Source of the DNA: an uncultured Longilinea sp.
GTDB taxonomy: Bacteria > Chloroflexota > Anaerolineae > Anaerolineales > Anaerolineaceae
DNA length: 11,231 nucleotides
Direction: 5' to 3'
Assembly: GCA_937863945.1 (NCBI GenBank)
Contig: CALMIB010000509.1
Span: forward strand, 1 to 11,231
Shown: positions 5,385-11,231 of the stretch, one piece after another
How the letters are laid out: the number at the start of each line of letters is the position of its first letter
Position numbering within the stretch: the first letter of the stretch is position 1
Position numbers and translations under genes: made by a program
The notes under the pieces: model-generated
The model's input: the letters and a program-made list of their open reading frames with translations, nothing else
Told to the model about the DNA's origin: nothing
Database searches by the model: none

Positions 5385-5756
5385 ATGATTCAGCAGGAAA
5401 CTCGTCTTAAGGTCGCCGATAACACCGGTGCCCGCGAGCTTCTGGTCATCCATGTCATGGGTGGTTCCACCCGCCGCTATGCTCACGTCGGCGACGTGGT
5501 TGTTGCCACCGTGAAGACCGCCGCGCCGCAGGGCTCGGTGAAGAAGAGCGAAGTGGTCAAGGCTGTGATCGTCCGCTGTGCCAAAGAATGGCGCCGCGAG
5601 GACGGTTCGATCATCCGCTTCGACGACAATGCGGCAGTCATCCTGGATACCGATGGACAGAACCCCAAGGGTACGCGTATCTTTGGCCCAGTGGCTCGTG
5701 AGCTGCGTGAAAAAGGTTTCATGAAGATTATTTCTCTGGCTCCGGAAGTTCTCTAG
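5385..5756 (+). CDS. rplN: 50S ribosomal protein L14
   Basis: The 123-residue product is L14 (usually 122). It starts MIQQETRLKVADNTGARELLVIHVMGG (split at about residue 15), the best-known family signature, and has GDVVVATVKTAAPQGSVKKSEVVKAVIVR, then RFDDNAAVILD and the C-terminal GTRIFGPVARELREKGFMKI. L14 forms intersubunit bridges with 16S rRNA and is the docking site of the silencing factor RsfS in bacteria. It opens the spc part of the cluster; here only 2 nt separate it from rpsQ, so no separate spc promoter is visible. GGAG within the end of rpsQ is the likely binding site. Confidence 0.98.
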   Translation: MIQQETRLKVADNTGARELLVIHVMGGSTRRYAHVGDVVVATVKTAAPQGSVKKSEVVKAVIVRCAKEWRREDGSIIRFDDNAAVILDTDGQNPKGTRIFGPVARELREKGFMKIISLAPEVL

Positions 5757-5780
5757 GGGCTGAGGAGCAGGAGCGAAGCC

Positions 5781-6113
5781 ATGAAGGTAAAGATTCACAA
5801 AGGTGATACCATCGAAGTCATTAGCGGTCGCGAAGAAGACCGTGGCAAACGCGGCGAGGTCATCAAAGTCCTTCCGGATGACGGTCGCGTCGTTGTGCAG
5901 GGCGTCAACATGCGCACCAAGCACCAGCGCCAGGTTCAGTCGCAGGGTCGCACCATTTCCCCCGGCAAAGTCCGCTTTGAAGCCCCCATTCACATTTCCA
6001 ATGTGATGCTGGTGTGCCCGAAGTGCGGCAAACTGACCCGTGTTGGCATCAGCCTGACGGGTGACGGCCGGCAGCGGATTTGCAAAAAGTGCGACGCGTT
6101 GATCGACGCGTAA
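5781..6113 (+). CDS. rplX: 50S ribosomal protein L24 with C-terminal zinc ribbon
   Basis: The 110-residue product is L24, an assembly-initiating 23S rRNA binder close to the tunnel exit. The N-terminal KOW domain is clear: KIHKGDTIEVISGREEDRGKRGEVIKV (split over 4-30). It then has QGVNMRTKHQR and GKVRFEAPIHISNVMLVCP. The C-terminus carries CPKCGK...CKKC with Cys79, Cys82, Cys101 and Cys104, a four-cysteine zinc ribbon found in many bacterial L24 proteins but absent from E. coli L24. Zinc binding is inferred from the motif. The gene lies 24 nt after rplN with GAGGAGCAGGAG upstream, and rplE begins 20 nt after its stop. Confidence 0.97.
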   Translation: MKVKIHKGDTIEVISGREEDRGKRGEVIKVLPDDGRVVVQGVNMRTKHQRQVQSQGRTISPGKVRFEAPIHISNVMLVCPKCGKLTRVGISLTGDGRQRICKKCDALIDA

Positions 6114-6120
6114 GGCCGCT

Positions 6121-6124
6121 GGAG
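6121..6124 (+). promoter_or_regulatory. Ribosome binding site that sets the rplE start
   Basis: GGAG lies 9 nt before ATG 6134. It supports this start over the in-frame ATG at 6080, which lies inside rplX. Confidence 0.7.
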
Positions 6125-6133
6125 AACTTGAAA

Positions 6134-6676
6134 ATGAACAAGTTGAAAGAACTCTATCAGAACGAAGTTGCTCCGGGCTTAATGAAAGGCCTCAATCTGG
6201 ATAACGTTATGCAAGTACCGCGCATCCAGAAAGTGGTCGTCAACATTGGCCTGGGCGAAGCCATGGATAACCCCAAGGCACTCGAAGCAGCCGTAGCCGA
6301 CATGAGCGCCATCACCGGCCAAAAGCCTGTGATCACCAAAGCACGCAAGTCCATCGCCAACTTCAAGTTGCGCGAAGGCCGCGCCATCGGCGCCATGGTC
6401 ACGCTGCGGGGAGATAAGATGTGGTCATTCCTCGACCGCCTGATGAACATTGTTCTGCCGCGCGTCCGCGACTTCCGCGGGGTTTCGGCAGAGGCGTTTG
6501 ACGGCCGTGGAAACTACACCCTGGGTCTGCGCGAGCAGGTGATTTTCCCCGAAATCGAATTCGACAAAGTCGATAAGGTTCGCGGGATGGAAATCACGAT
6601 TGTGACAACCGCACAAACCGACGATCAGGCCGCTATGCTGCTGCAGATGCTCGGCATGCCATTCAGAAAGGGATAG
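6134..6676 (+). CDS. rplE: 50S ribosomal protein L5
   Basis: Read from ATG 6134 the product has 180 residues, exactly the usual L5 size (about 179). The frame is open from 6080, but those 18 codons overlap rplX and resemble no L5 N-terminus. Family features are MNKLKELYQNEVAPGLMKGL, VPRIQKVVVNIGLGEA, TGQKPVITKARKSIANFKLR, IGAMVTLRG, DFRGVSAEAFDGRGNYTLG and EQVIFPEIEFDKVDKVRGM. L5 binds 5S rRNA, with L18 in the same cluster, in the central protuberance and contacts S13 in bridge B1b. rpsN follows after one nucleotide. Confidence 0.97.
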   Translation: MNKLKELYQNEVAPGLMKGLNLDNVMQVPRIQKVVVNIGLGEAMDNPKALEAAVADMSAITGQKPVITKARKSIANFKLREGRAIGAMVTLRGDKMWSFLDRLMNIVLPRVRDFRGVSAEAFDGRGNYTLGLREQVIFPEIEFDKVDKVRGMEITIVTTAQTDDQAAMLLQMLGMPFRKG

Positions 6677-6677
6677 T

Positions 6678-6860
6678 ATGGCTAAAAAGTGCATGACTTA
6701 TCGTGAACAGCGTCGCGAATTCCCCAATCAGGTTCGCAACCGCTGCCGGATCTGCGGCCGCCCGCGTGGTTATATGCGCCGTTTTGGTCTGTGTCGTATT
6801 TGCTTCAGGGATCTGGCTCTCAAGGGGCAGATTCCCGGCGTGACCAAGTCTTCCTGGTAG
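6678..6860 (+). CDS. rpsN: 30S ribosomal protein S14, zinc-binding (type Z)
   Basis: The 60-residue product is the short zinc-binding form of S14 (about 61), not the roughly 101-residue zinc-free form of E. coli. It has two CxxC pairs, Cys23/Cys26 (CRICGR) and Cys39/Cys42 (CRICFR), and ends QIPGVTKSSW, a typical type Z tail. S14 is a late head protein of the 30S subunit. The N-terminus (MAKKCMTYREQRREFPNQVR) is less usual: MAKK is standard but the following MTYREQRREF differs from the common KxxxKFKVR form. It follows rplE by one nucleotide and uses AAAGGGA in the rplE end as binding site. Some bacteria encode a second, zinc-free copy for zinc shortage; none is in this window. Confidence 0.97.
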   Translation: MAKKCMTYREQRREFPNQVRNRCRICGRPRGYMRRFGLCRICFRDLALKGQIPGVTKSSW

Positions 6861-6880
6861 CGCCATCCGGAGGTTAGGAT

Positions 6881-7291
6881 ATGAGTGTGAATGATCCTAT
6901 TGCTGATATGTTGACCCGCATCCGGAATGGTGTCATCGCCAGCCAGGCTTTGGTGGCGATGCCCAGCTCCAAGATCAAGGCGGAAATTGCCCGCATCTTG
7001 AAAGAAGAAGGGTTCATCGAAGGCTACGAATTGGTTGAAGGTGAAAATCAACTGCCCAGCTTGCGCGTCAAGCTGAAGTACGTCGGCGAACGCCGTCAGA
7101 AGCAGTCGGTCATCACCGGTTTGGAACGCGTCAGCCGACCCGGCCGCCGTGTTTATTCCCGCAAACAGGACATCCCCTGGGTGCTTTCGGGCATGGGGAT
7201 TGCGATCTTGTCGACCCCGAAGGGCGTTATGACCGGCAAACGCGCCCGCCAGCTTGGCGTTGGCGGCGAGATCCTTTGCAAGGTCTGGTAG
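6881..7291 (+). CDS. rpsH: 30S ribosomal protein S8
   Basis: The 136-residue product is S8 (usually about 132). It begins MSVNDPIADMLTRIRNG and carries PSSKIKAEIARILKEEGFI, then GLERVSRPGRRVYS and the C-terminal GIAILSTPKGVMTGKRARQLGVGGEILCKVW (split). S8 nucleates the 16S central domain and in E. coli represses the spc operon. The common STSKG is STPKG here and MTDREAR is MTGKRAR, mild departures that keep the fold signature. A strong GGAGG (6869-6873) lies 7 nt before the ATG. Confidence 0.97.
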   Translation: MSVNDPIADMLTRIRNGVIASQALVAMPSSKIKAEIARILKEEGFIEGYELVEGENQLPSLRVKLKYVGERRQKQSVITGLERVSRPGRRVYSRKQDIPWVLSGMGIAILSTPKGVMTGKRARQLGVGGEILCKVW

Positions 7292-7305
7292 CCCGCGAGG
7301 CGAAG

Positions 7306-7312
7306 AGGAGGT
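7306..7312 (+). promoter_or_regulatory. Ribosome binding site for the GTG start of rplF
   Basis: AGGAGGT ends 6 nt before the GTG at 7319. This near-perfect Shine-Dalgarno, with the L6 N-terminus directly after it, makes the GTG the real start. Confidence 0.85.
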
Positions 7313-7318
7313 AAGACT

Positions 7319-7879
7319 GTGTCCCGAATTGGTCGCATGCCAGTGAATGTCCCGGCCGATGTTTCAGTGAATATCAACGGTCAGGAATTGCATGTCAAGG
7401 GCCCCAAAGGCGAATTGACGCGCGAGTTCCTCTCCACGGTGTCGCTGGCGTTGGAAAACGGGCAGATCATTGTCACCCGTAGCTCCGACGCGCCGACCGT
7501 GCGTGCCATTCATGGCACCACGCGCGCGCTGGTGAGCAACATGGTGGTTGGCGTCAGCACTGGTTTCACCAAGGTGCTGGAAGTGGAAGGCGTGGGGTAC
7601 CGCGCCGAAATGGATGGAAAGAATCTGGTCTTGTATGTCGGTTATTCGCATCCGGTGGTGGTAGAACCCCCCGACGGAATTACCTTTGAGGCTGATGCCA
7701 AGACGCGTCAGGTGAAGGTGATTGGGCGCGACCGCGAACAGGTCGGCCAGGTTGCATCTAACATTCGTGAAATTCGTCCCCCTGAACCTTACAAGGGCAA
7801 AGGCATTCGCTATCAAGGCGAACGCGTCCGCCGCAAGGCTGGCAAGGCCGGTAAGGGTGGTAAGGGCGGCAAGAAGTAG
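7319..7879 (+). CDS. rplF: 50S ribosomal protein L6 (GTG start)
   Basis: The gene starts with GTG, read as Met; the N-terminus SRIGRMPVNVP is the standard L6 beginning, so a later ATG would cut the domain. The 186-residue product is slightly long for L6 (about 177-180). Features are VKGPKGEL, VEGVGYRA (90-96), GYSHPV (108-113) and the C-terminal IREIRPPEPYKGKGIRYQGE. The last 14 residues (RKAGKAGKGGKGGKK) form a basic Gly/Lys tail longer than the usual RRKAGK. L6 lies near the GTPase-factor binding site of the 50S subunit. rplR follows after 8 nt. Confidence 0.97.
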   Translation: MSRIGRMPVNVPADVSVNINGQELHVKGPKGELTREFLSTVSLALENGQIIVTRSSDAPTVRAIHGTTRALVSNMVVGVSTGFTKVLEVEGVGYRAEMDGKNLVLYVGYSHPVVVEPPDGITFEADAKTRQVKVIGRDREQVGQVASNIREIRPPEPYKGKGIRYQGERVRRKAGKAGKGGKGGKK

Positions 7880-7887
7880 GGTGAGCT

Positions 7888-8253
7888 ATGGCAAAGTTGA
7901 GTCGCAAAGAAGCTAGACTTCGCCGGCACAGCCGCGTTCGCAAGAACGTGATCGGCACGCCGGAACGGCCTCGCCTGAGTGTGTTCCGCAGCCTGTCGGA
8001 CATCTATGCCCAGGTGATTGATGATGCAGCCGGCGCCACGCTGGTTTCGGCTTCCAGCATCGATCACGCCCTGCGCGCCGAAGCCGCTGGCCTGACCAAG
8101 ACGGATCAGGCCAAGCTGGTGGGCAAAATCGTTGCCGAACGCGCCCAGGAAAAAGGCATCAAGACCGTGGTGTTCGATCGGGGTGGCTTCCGTTACATTG
8201 GCCGTGTCAAGGCCCTGGCAGATGCTGCCCGTGAAGCTGGCCTGGAATTTTAG
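7888..8253 (+). CDS. rplR: 50S ribosomal protein L18
   Basis: The 121-residue product is L18. The N-terminal arm is basic (SRKEARLRRHSRVRKNVIGT) and is followed by PERPRLSVFRSLSDIYAQVIDD, then KLVGKIVAERAQEKGI and the highly typical end VVFDRGGFRYIGRVKALADAAREAGLEF (split at 100). L18 binds 5S rRNA together with L5, which is encoded in the same cluster. The binding site upstream (GGGTGAG) is weak, and the 8-nt spacing from rplF suggests coupling. Confidence 0.97.
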   Translation: MAKLSRKEARLRRHSRVRKNVIGTPERPRLSVFRSLSDIYAQVIDDAAGATLVSASSIDHALRAEAAGLTKTDQAKLVGKIVAERAQEKGIKTVVFDRGGFRYIGRVKALADAAREAGLEF

Positions 8254-8263
8254 GCGAAGGATT

Positions 8264-8269
8264 GAGAGG
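8264..8269 (+). promoter_or_regulatory. Ribosome binding site that sets the rpsE start
   Basis: GAGAGG ends 7 nt before ATG 8277. It favours this start over the in-frame TTG at 8262, whose only candidate site (AAGGA) is almost adjacent to it. Confidence 0.6.
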
Positions 8270-8276
8270 CCGGATT

Positions 8277-8801
8277 ATGGAAAATGAATATACTCCTCTG
8301 GAACAGCAGTTCGACGAGCGCGTTATCGAAATTGCCCGCGTAGCCAAAGTCGTGAAGGGCGGCCGCCGGTTCCAGTTCCGCGTGACCATCGTGGCCGGTG
8401 ACAACAACGGCAAGATTGGCATCGGAATTGGCAAGGCCAATGCCGTTCCCGACGCGATGCGCAAGGCAACCGAACGCGCCCACAAGAACATGCGCAGCGT
8501 CTCCCTGGCCGGCACCACCATTCCGCATGAGGTGGTGGCGCGCGTGGCTGGCGCTGAAGTGCTGCTCAAGCCGGCGTCCGCCGGTACCGGCGTTATCGCC
8601 GGCTCGGGCGTGCGCGCCGTGTGTGAAGCTGCTGGTATCCGCGATATCTTGACCAAATCGTTGGGCTCGGCCAACACCCTGAATGTGGTGAAGGCGACCC
8701 TCGAAGCGCTGCTGATGTTGAAGACTCCTGAACAGGAAGCTGCCCGACGCGGCAAGCCGGTCAAGGAATTGCTGCCCTTCTGGGCGCGAAAGGAAGCGTA
8801 A
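8277..8801 (+). CDS. rpsE: 30S ribosomal protein S5
   Basis: From ATG 8277 the product has 174 residues, within the S5 range (about 165-175). A TTG at 8262 would add five residues but has poor spacing. The N-terminal dsRNA-binding-like domain has FDERVIEIARVAKVVKGGRRFQF and AGDNNGKIGIGIGKANAVPDAMRKA (40-64). The C-terminal domain has TIPHEVVARVAGAEVLLKPASAGTGVIAG (split), VRAVCEAAGIRDILTKSLGS and NVVKATLEAL. S5 lines the mRNA entry tunnel with S3 and S4, and loop residues in this family affect decoding accuracy. The tail PFWARKEA is a short extension. rpmD starts one nucleotide after the stop. Confidence 0.97.
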   Translation: MENEYTPLEQQFDERVIEIARVAKVVKGGRRFQFRVTIVAGDNNGKIGIGIGKANAVPDAMRKATERAHKNMRSVSLAGTTIPHEVVARVAGAEVLLKPASAGTGVIAGSGVRAVCEAAGIRDILTKSLGSANTLNVVKATLEALLMLKTPEQEAARRGKPVKELLPFWARKEA

Positions 8802-8802
8802 C

Positions 8803-9000
8803 ATGAGTGAGACCAAACTGTTGCGCATCACCCTGGTCAAAAGCCCCATCGGCTACTCAGTGCGCCATAAAGAAACTGTGCGCGCCCTGGGCCTGCATCG
8901 CCTGCACCAGACCGTGGTTCAGGAAGATTCACCCAGCCTGCGGGGCATGTTATTGAAAGTGAACCATCTGGTTCGCGTCGAGGAACAGGAAGCGAAATGA
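8803..9000 (+). CDS. rpmD: 50S ribosomal protein L30
   Basis: The 65-residue product is bacterial L30 (about 59-65): LLRITLVKSPIGYSVRHKETVRALGLHRLHQTVVQEDSPSLRGMLLKVNHLVRVEE (seen over 5-61). Its pattern K-S-x-I-G, RALGL and VxHLV is the family signature. L30 binds 23S rRNA on the solvent side. It ends in an ATGA overlap with rplO. The gene is often lost in some lineages; here it is intact. Confidence 0.96.
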   Translation: MSETKLLRITLVKSPIGYSVRHKETVRALGLHRLHQTVVQEDSPSLRGMLLKVNHLVRVEEQEAK

Positions 9001-9449
9001 AACTCAACGACCTTATGCCCAACGAAGGCGCCCGCAGAGAGCGCAAGCGCAAAGGCCAGGGTATCTCCGCCGGTCAGGGTAAAACCGCCGGCCGCGGTAC
9101 CAAGGGCCAGGCTTCACGCACGGGCGAAGGCGGCCACCTGTATCGTCAGGGTGGTAACCTGCCTTTCTATCGCCGCCTGCCGTTCATCCGTGGTGAAGGT
9201 TTCACCCCGCCCAACCAGGTCAACTTCAATGAAATTAACCTGGATCAGTTGGATGGCTTTGCTGCTGGCAGCGAAATCACCCCGACTGTGCTGGCTGAAT
9301 TGGACCTCCTCCATAACCGGGCCTGGCCGGTTGCCCTGCTGGGCCGTGGCGAAGTGACAGTTGCTTTGACCGTGCGCGTTCAGCGCATCACCAAAAGCGC
9401 CCGCGCCAAGATTGAAGCCGCTGGCGGCACGGTTGAAATCATCGCATAA
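8997..9449 (+). CDS. rplO: 50S ribosomal protein L15
   Basis: The 150-residue product is L15 (about 145-150). It has MKLNDLMPNEGARRERKRKG, a long glycine-rich RNA-binding arm with GQGKTAGRGTKGQASR (26-41), GGNLPFYRRLPFIRGEGF (52-69) and the globular end SARAKIEAAGGTVEIIA (134-150). L15 is a late 50S assembly protein. It overlaps rpmD by 4 nt (ATGA). The segment before the last helix is VRVQRITKSA instead of the common AHxFSxSA, a mild variation. secY follows after 28 nt. Confidence 0.97.
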   Translation: MKLNDLMPNEGARRERKRKGQGISAGQGKTAGRGTKGQASRTGEGGHLYRQGGNLPFYRRLPFIRGEGFTPPNQVNFNEINLDQLDGFAAGSEITPTVLAELDLLHNRAWPVALLGRGEVTVALTVRVQRITKSARAKIEAAGGTVEIIA

Positions 9450-9477
9450 CTTGCGACTCTGACGAGGAGACCCATTT

Positions 9478-10824
9478 ATGAAACGGTCGGCCTGGCGTTA
9501 CCTGTGGAAATCTGAGGATATTCGCAAGAAGCTGCTCTTCACGTTGCTGCTGCTGGTGATTTACCGCTTTGCAGCCAACGTGCCTGTCCCTGGCGTTAAC
9601 CGCGCCGCGATCAGCTCGATCATGGACAGCGCTGCTGGAGCCGGCAACCTGCTGGGAATGTTGGACCTGCTCTCGGGCGGTACCATCTCCAACTTTTCCA
9701 TCCTTGCGATGGGCGTCTATCCTTACATCACCGCGCAGATTATCCTGCAACTGCTCGTGCCGATTATCCCGGCGCTCGAGCGCAAGATGAAGGAAAATCA
9801 ACGCGAAGGCCAGAAGTGGATGGAACGTTGGACGGTCATCCTGACCGTGCCTATGGCACTGCTCTCCGCGATCGGCCAGATCAACATCTTCAACAGCATG
9901 TCCACTTCGATCCCGTTGCTGGATTTCACGTTCGGCTTCACGGGGGCGTCGTTGCTGCCCACGTTGACCACCCTGATCAGTATGATCGCCGGCACCATGT
10001 TCGGCATCTGGATTGGTCAGCTCATCTCTGAATTCGGCATCCCGAACCAGGGCCTGTCGCTGATCATCTTCTCTGGCATCGTGTCGCAGATCCCGGCCAA
10101 CATCCGCAGCGTGCTATCCGACCAGCAGTACTGGTGGTTGATCTTCATCATCCTGATCATCCTGGCGCTGGTCATTTTTGCGATCGTTTACGTCCAACAA
10201 GGCCGCCGGAACGTGCGCGTCATGTTCCCGGGCCGCCGCGTTGGCAACCGCATGTCCATGCCGGTCACCAGCAGCCTGCCGCTGATGGTGAATATGGCCG
10301 GCATGATCCCGCTGATCTTTGCTTCTTCCATTTTGTCCTTCCCGGCCATTCTGGCAGGCTTCTTCCTGAATGTTACGGAACCTGCCTGGCTGGCGAATTT
10401 CATCAATGGCGTTTATAGCCTGTTCAGCGGGAATAATGGTTGGTACTACCTGATGTACTTCCTGATGGTGGTTGCTTTCACCTTCTTCTATACCGACGTG
10501 CTGTTCCAACAGCAGAACTACGGTGAAAACCTGAAGAAGCAGGGCGCTCAAATCCCGGGCGTCACCGTCGGCAGCCAGACTCAAAAGTACCTCACCCGCG
10601 TTCAGCGGCGCATCACCCTGCCCGGCGCATTTTTCCTGGGCGCGGTGGCGGTCTTCCCATTCATCGTGGGCGGATTGCTGCCGGTGAGCGCGCGTCAGGC
10701 GGGCACGTTCCTGATCTCCTCTGCCGGTCTGTTGATCGTGGTCGGCGTGGTGCGCGATACTTTCACCATCATCGAAACCGAGCTCAAACTGCACGGATAC
10801 GACGAGAGCCTGATCAAGGGGTAA
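9478..10824 (+). CDS. secY: Protein translocase channel subunit SecY, with divergent cytosolic loops
   Basis: This 448-residue protein is SecY, the pore of the SecYEG translocase in the cytoplasmic membrane. It has ten hydrophobic segments at about 18-36, 73-94, 118-137, 157-181, 191-208, 219-240, 269-298, 322-341, 380-402 and 408-427. Clear family stretches are YRFAANVPVPGV (TM1), DLLSGGTISNFSILAMGVYPYI (plug/TM2, split) and LPLMVNMAGMIPLIFASSI (TM7). The cytosolic C4 loop has QQGRRNVRV. The C5 loop reads NLKKQGAQIPGVTVGSQT: the usual GIRPG is GVTVG (361-365), so E. coli Arg357 and Pro358 become Thr363 and Val364. The common FNP before NLKK is FQQQ, and the TM5 motif GIGNGxS is GIPNQGLS. Yet the frame is intact with normal codons, so it looks functional. 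GAGGAGA (9464-9470) is a strong binding site. It shares the transcript with adk, 4 nt downstream. Confidence 0.96.
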   Translation: MKRSAWRYLWKSEDIRKKLLFTLLLLVIYRFAANVPVPGVNRAAISSIMDSAAGAGNLLGMLDLLSGGTISNFSILAMGVYPYITAQIILQLLVPIIPALERKMKENQREGQKWMERWTVILTVPMALLSAIGQINIFNSMSTSIPLLDFTFGFTGASLLPTLTTLISMIAGTMFGIWIGQLISEFGIPNQGLSLIIFSGIVSQIPANIRSVLSDQQYWWLIFIILIILALVIFAIVYVQQGRRNVRVMFPGRRVGNRMSMPVTSSLPLMVNMAGMIPLIFASSILSFPAILAGFFLNVTEPAWLANFINGVYSLFSGNNGWYYLMYFLMVVAFTFFYTDVLFQQQNYGENLKKQGAQIPGVTVGSQTQKYLTRVQRRITLPGAFFLGAVAVFPFIVGGLLPVSARQAGTFLISSAGLLIVVGVVRDTFTIIETELKLHGYDESLIKG

Positions 10825-10828
10825 TGCG

Positions 10829-11231
10829 ATGACTACCTATATCGTCTTGCTGGGACCTCCCGGCGCTGGCAAAGGCACACAGGCTGAAGTCATTTCAGAC
10901 AGCCTCAAGCTGGCGCACATCTCCTCCGGCGACATCTTCCGGGAAAACCTGAAGAATGAAACCGACCTGGGCAAGCTCGCACAGGGCTACATGAATCGCG
11001 GCGAGTTGGTGCCGGATGACGTCACCATCGCCATGATCCGCGAACGCCTGACGCGGCCGGATTGCGCTCGGGGCGCCGTGTTGGATGGTTTTCCGCGCAC
11101 GCCGGCGCAGGCCACGGCCCTGGACGGGATGTTGAAGGAATTGGGTGGAACGGTACGCTGCGTGCCCTATATCAACGTTCCCAGCGAAGTGCTGGTCTCG
11201 CGACTGAGCTGGCGCTGGACCTGCCAGCAGG
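10829..11231 (+). CDS. adk: Adenylate kinase (5' part, truncated by window end)
   Basis: The first 134 residues of adenylate kinase, which balances 2 ADP with ATP and AMP in the cytosol. It starts at ATG 10829, 4 nt after secY, with AAGGGG 7 nt upstream. Features are the P-loop LLGPPGAGKGTQ (7-18), ISSGDIFRENL (31-41) at the AMP site, GELVPDDVTIAMIRERL (58-74) and the DGFPRTPAQA motif (86-95). The sequence breaks off at RLSWRWTCQQ, the start of the LID domain; the Cys132 suggests the zinc-type LID with a CxxC pair, but the partner cysteines lie beyond the window. The usual RLSGR is RLSWR here. secY-adk adjacency is normal in bacterial spc clusters. The remaining roughly 80 residues are missing. 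Confidence 0.96.
   Translation, partial: MTTYIVLLGPPGAGKGTQAEVISDSLKLAHISSGDIFRENLKNETDLGKLAQGYMNRGELVPDDVTIAMIRERLTRPDCARGAVLDGFPRTPAQATALDGMLKELGGTVRCVPYINVPSEVLVSRLSWRWTCQQ

Noticed and set aside
6080..6133. Upstream in-frame ATG for rplE (198-residue product)
   Set aside because: It lies inside the zinc-ribbon codons of rplX. The 180-residue form from 6134 matches L5 length and N-terminus.
8262..8276. TTG start for rpsE
   Set aside because: The purine-rich AAGGA is almost adjacent to the TTG, while ATG 8277 has GAGAGG at 7 nt.
1..11231. Mobile elements, CRISPR arrays, tRNA genes, defence genes or a novel multi-gene system
   Set aside because: Apart from 262-580, the window is filled by recognised ribosomal-protein genes, secY and adk in canonical order, with gaps of at most 49 nt. 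Nothing foreign is inserted.

Overview
This window is a bacterial ribosomal-protein supercluster (S10-spc type), read entirely on the + strand. It runs from the 3' end of rpsJ (S10) through rplC, rplD, rplW, rplB, rpsS, rplV, rpsC, rplP, rpmC, rpsQ, rplN, rplX, rplE, rpsN, rpsH, rplF, rplR, rpsE, rpmD, rplO and secY to the 5' part of adk. Gene order is the canonical bacterial one with no insertions, mobile elements, RNA genes or CRISPR arrays. The DNA looks moderately GC-rich, with GC-rich third codon positions. The zinc-type short S14, a four-cysteine zinc ribbon on L24, non-proteobacterial S17/L29/L30 and a divergent SecY suggest a deep non-proteobacterial lineage. My best guess is Chloroflexota (Anaerolineae-like), but this is inference from protein style, not a search.

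Layout: (1) 1-261, the C-terminal 86 codons of rpsJ. (2) 262-580, a 319-nt gap, the only long non-coding stretch. It holds a small hairpin right after the rpsJ stop, an 18-bp RNA-type stem-loop (296-338), a good sigma70-like promoter (375-403) and a roughly 170-nt structured leader with mutually exclusive stems in front of rplC. (3) 581-3695, rplC to rplV. (4) 3745-5382, rpsC, rplP, rpmC, rpsQ. (5) 5385-9449, the spc block rplN to rplO. (6) 9478-10824, secY. (7) 10829 to the window end, adk, cut off in its LID domain.

Downstream of rplC the genes are tightly packed: gaps are at most 49 nt, there is one TAATG overlap and three ATGA overlaps, and I see no convincing internal terminator or promoter. 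The likely picture is one long transcript started at about 410, making stoichiometric ribosomal proteins together with the SecY channel and adenylate kinase. rpsJ appears to end an upstream unit (often str: rpsL-rpsG-fusA-tuf-rpsJ) and is separated by the hairpins and promoter.

No undescribed multi-gene system is present. The observations most worth a second look are the rpsJ-rplC junction, the loss of the conserved GIRPG-type motif in the SecY C5 loop, and an unusual arginine-rich, bulky exit-tunnel hairpin in L22. Four starts are re-assigned from the longest possible reading frame: rplD (1248), rplE (6134), rpsE (8277), and rplF with a GTG start (7319).
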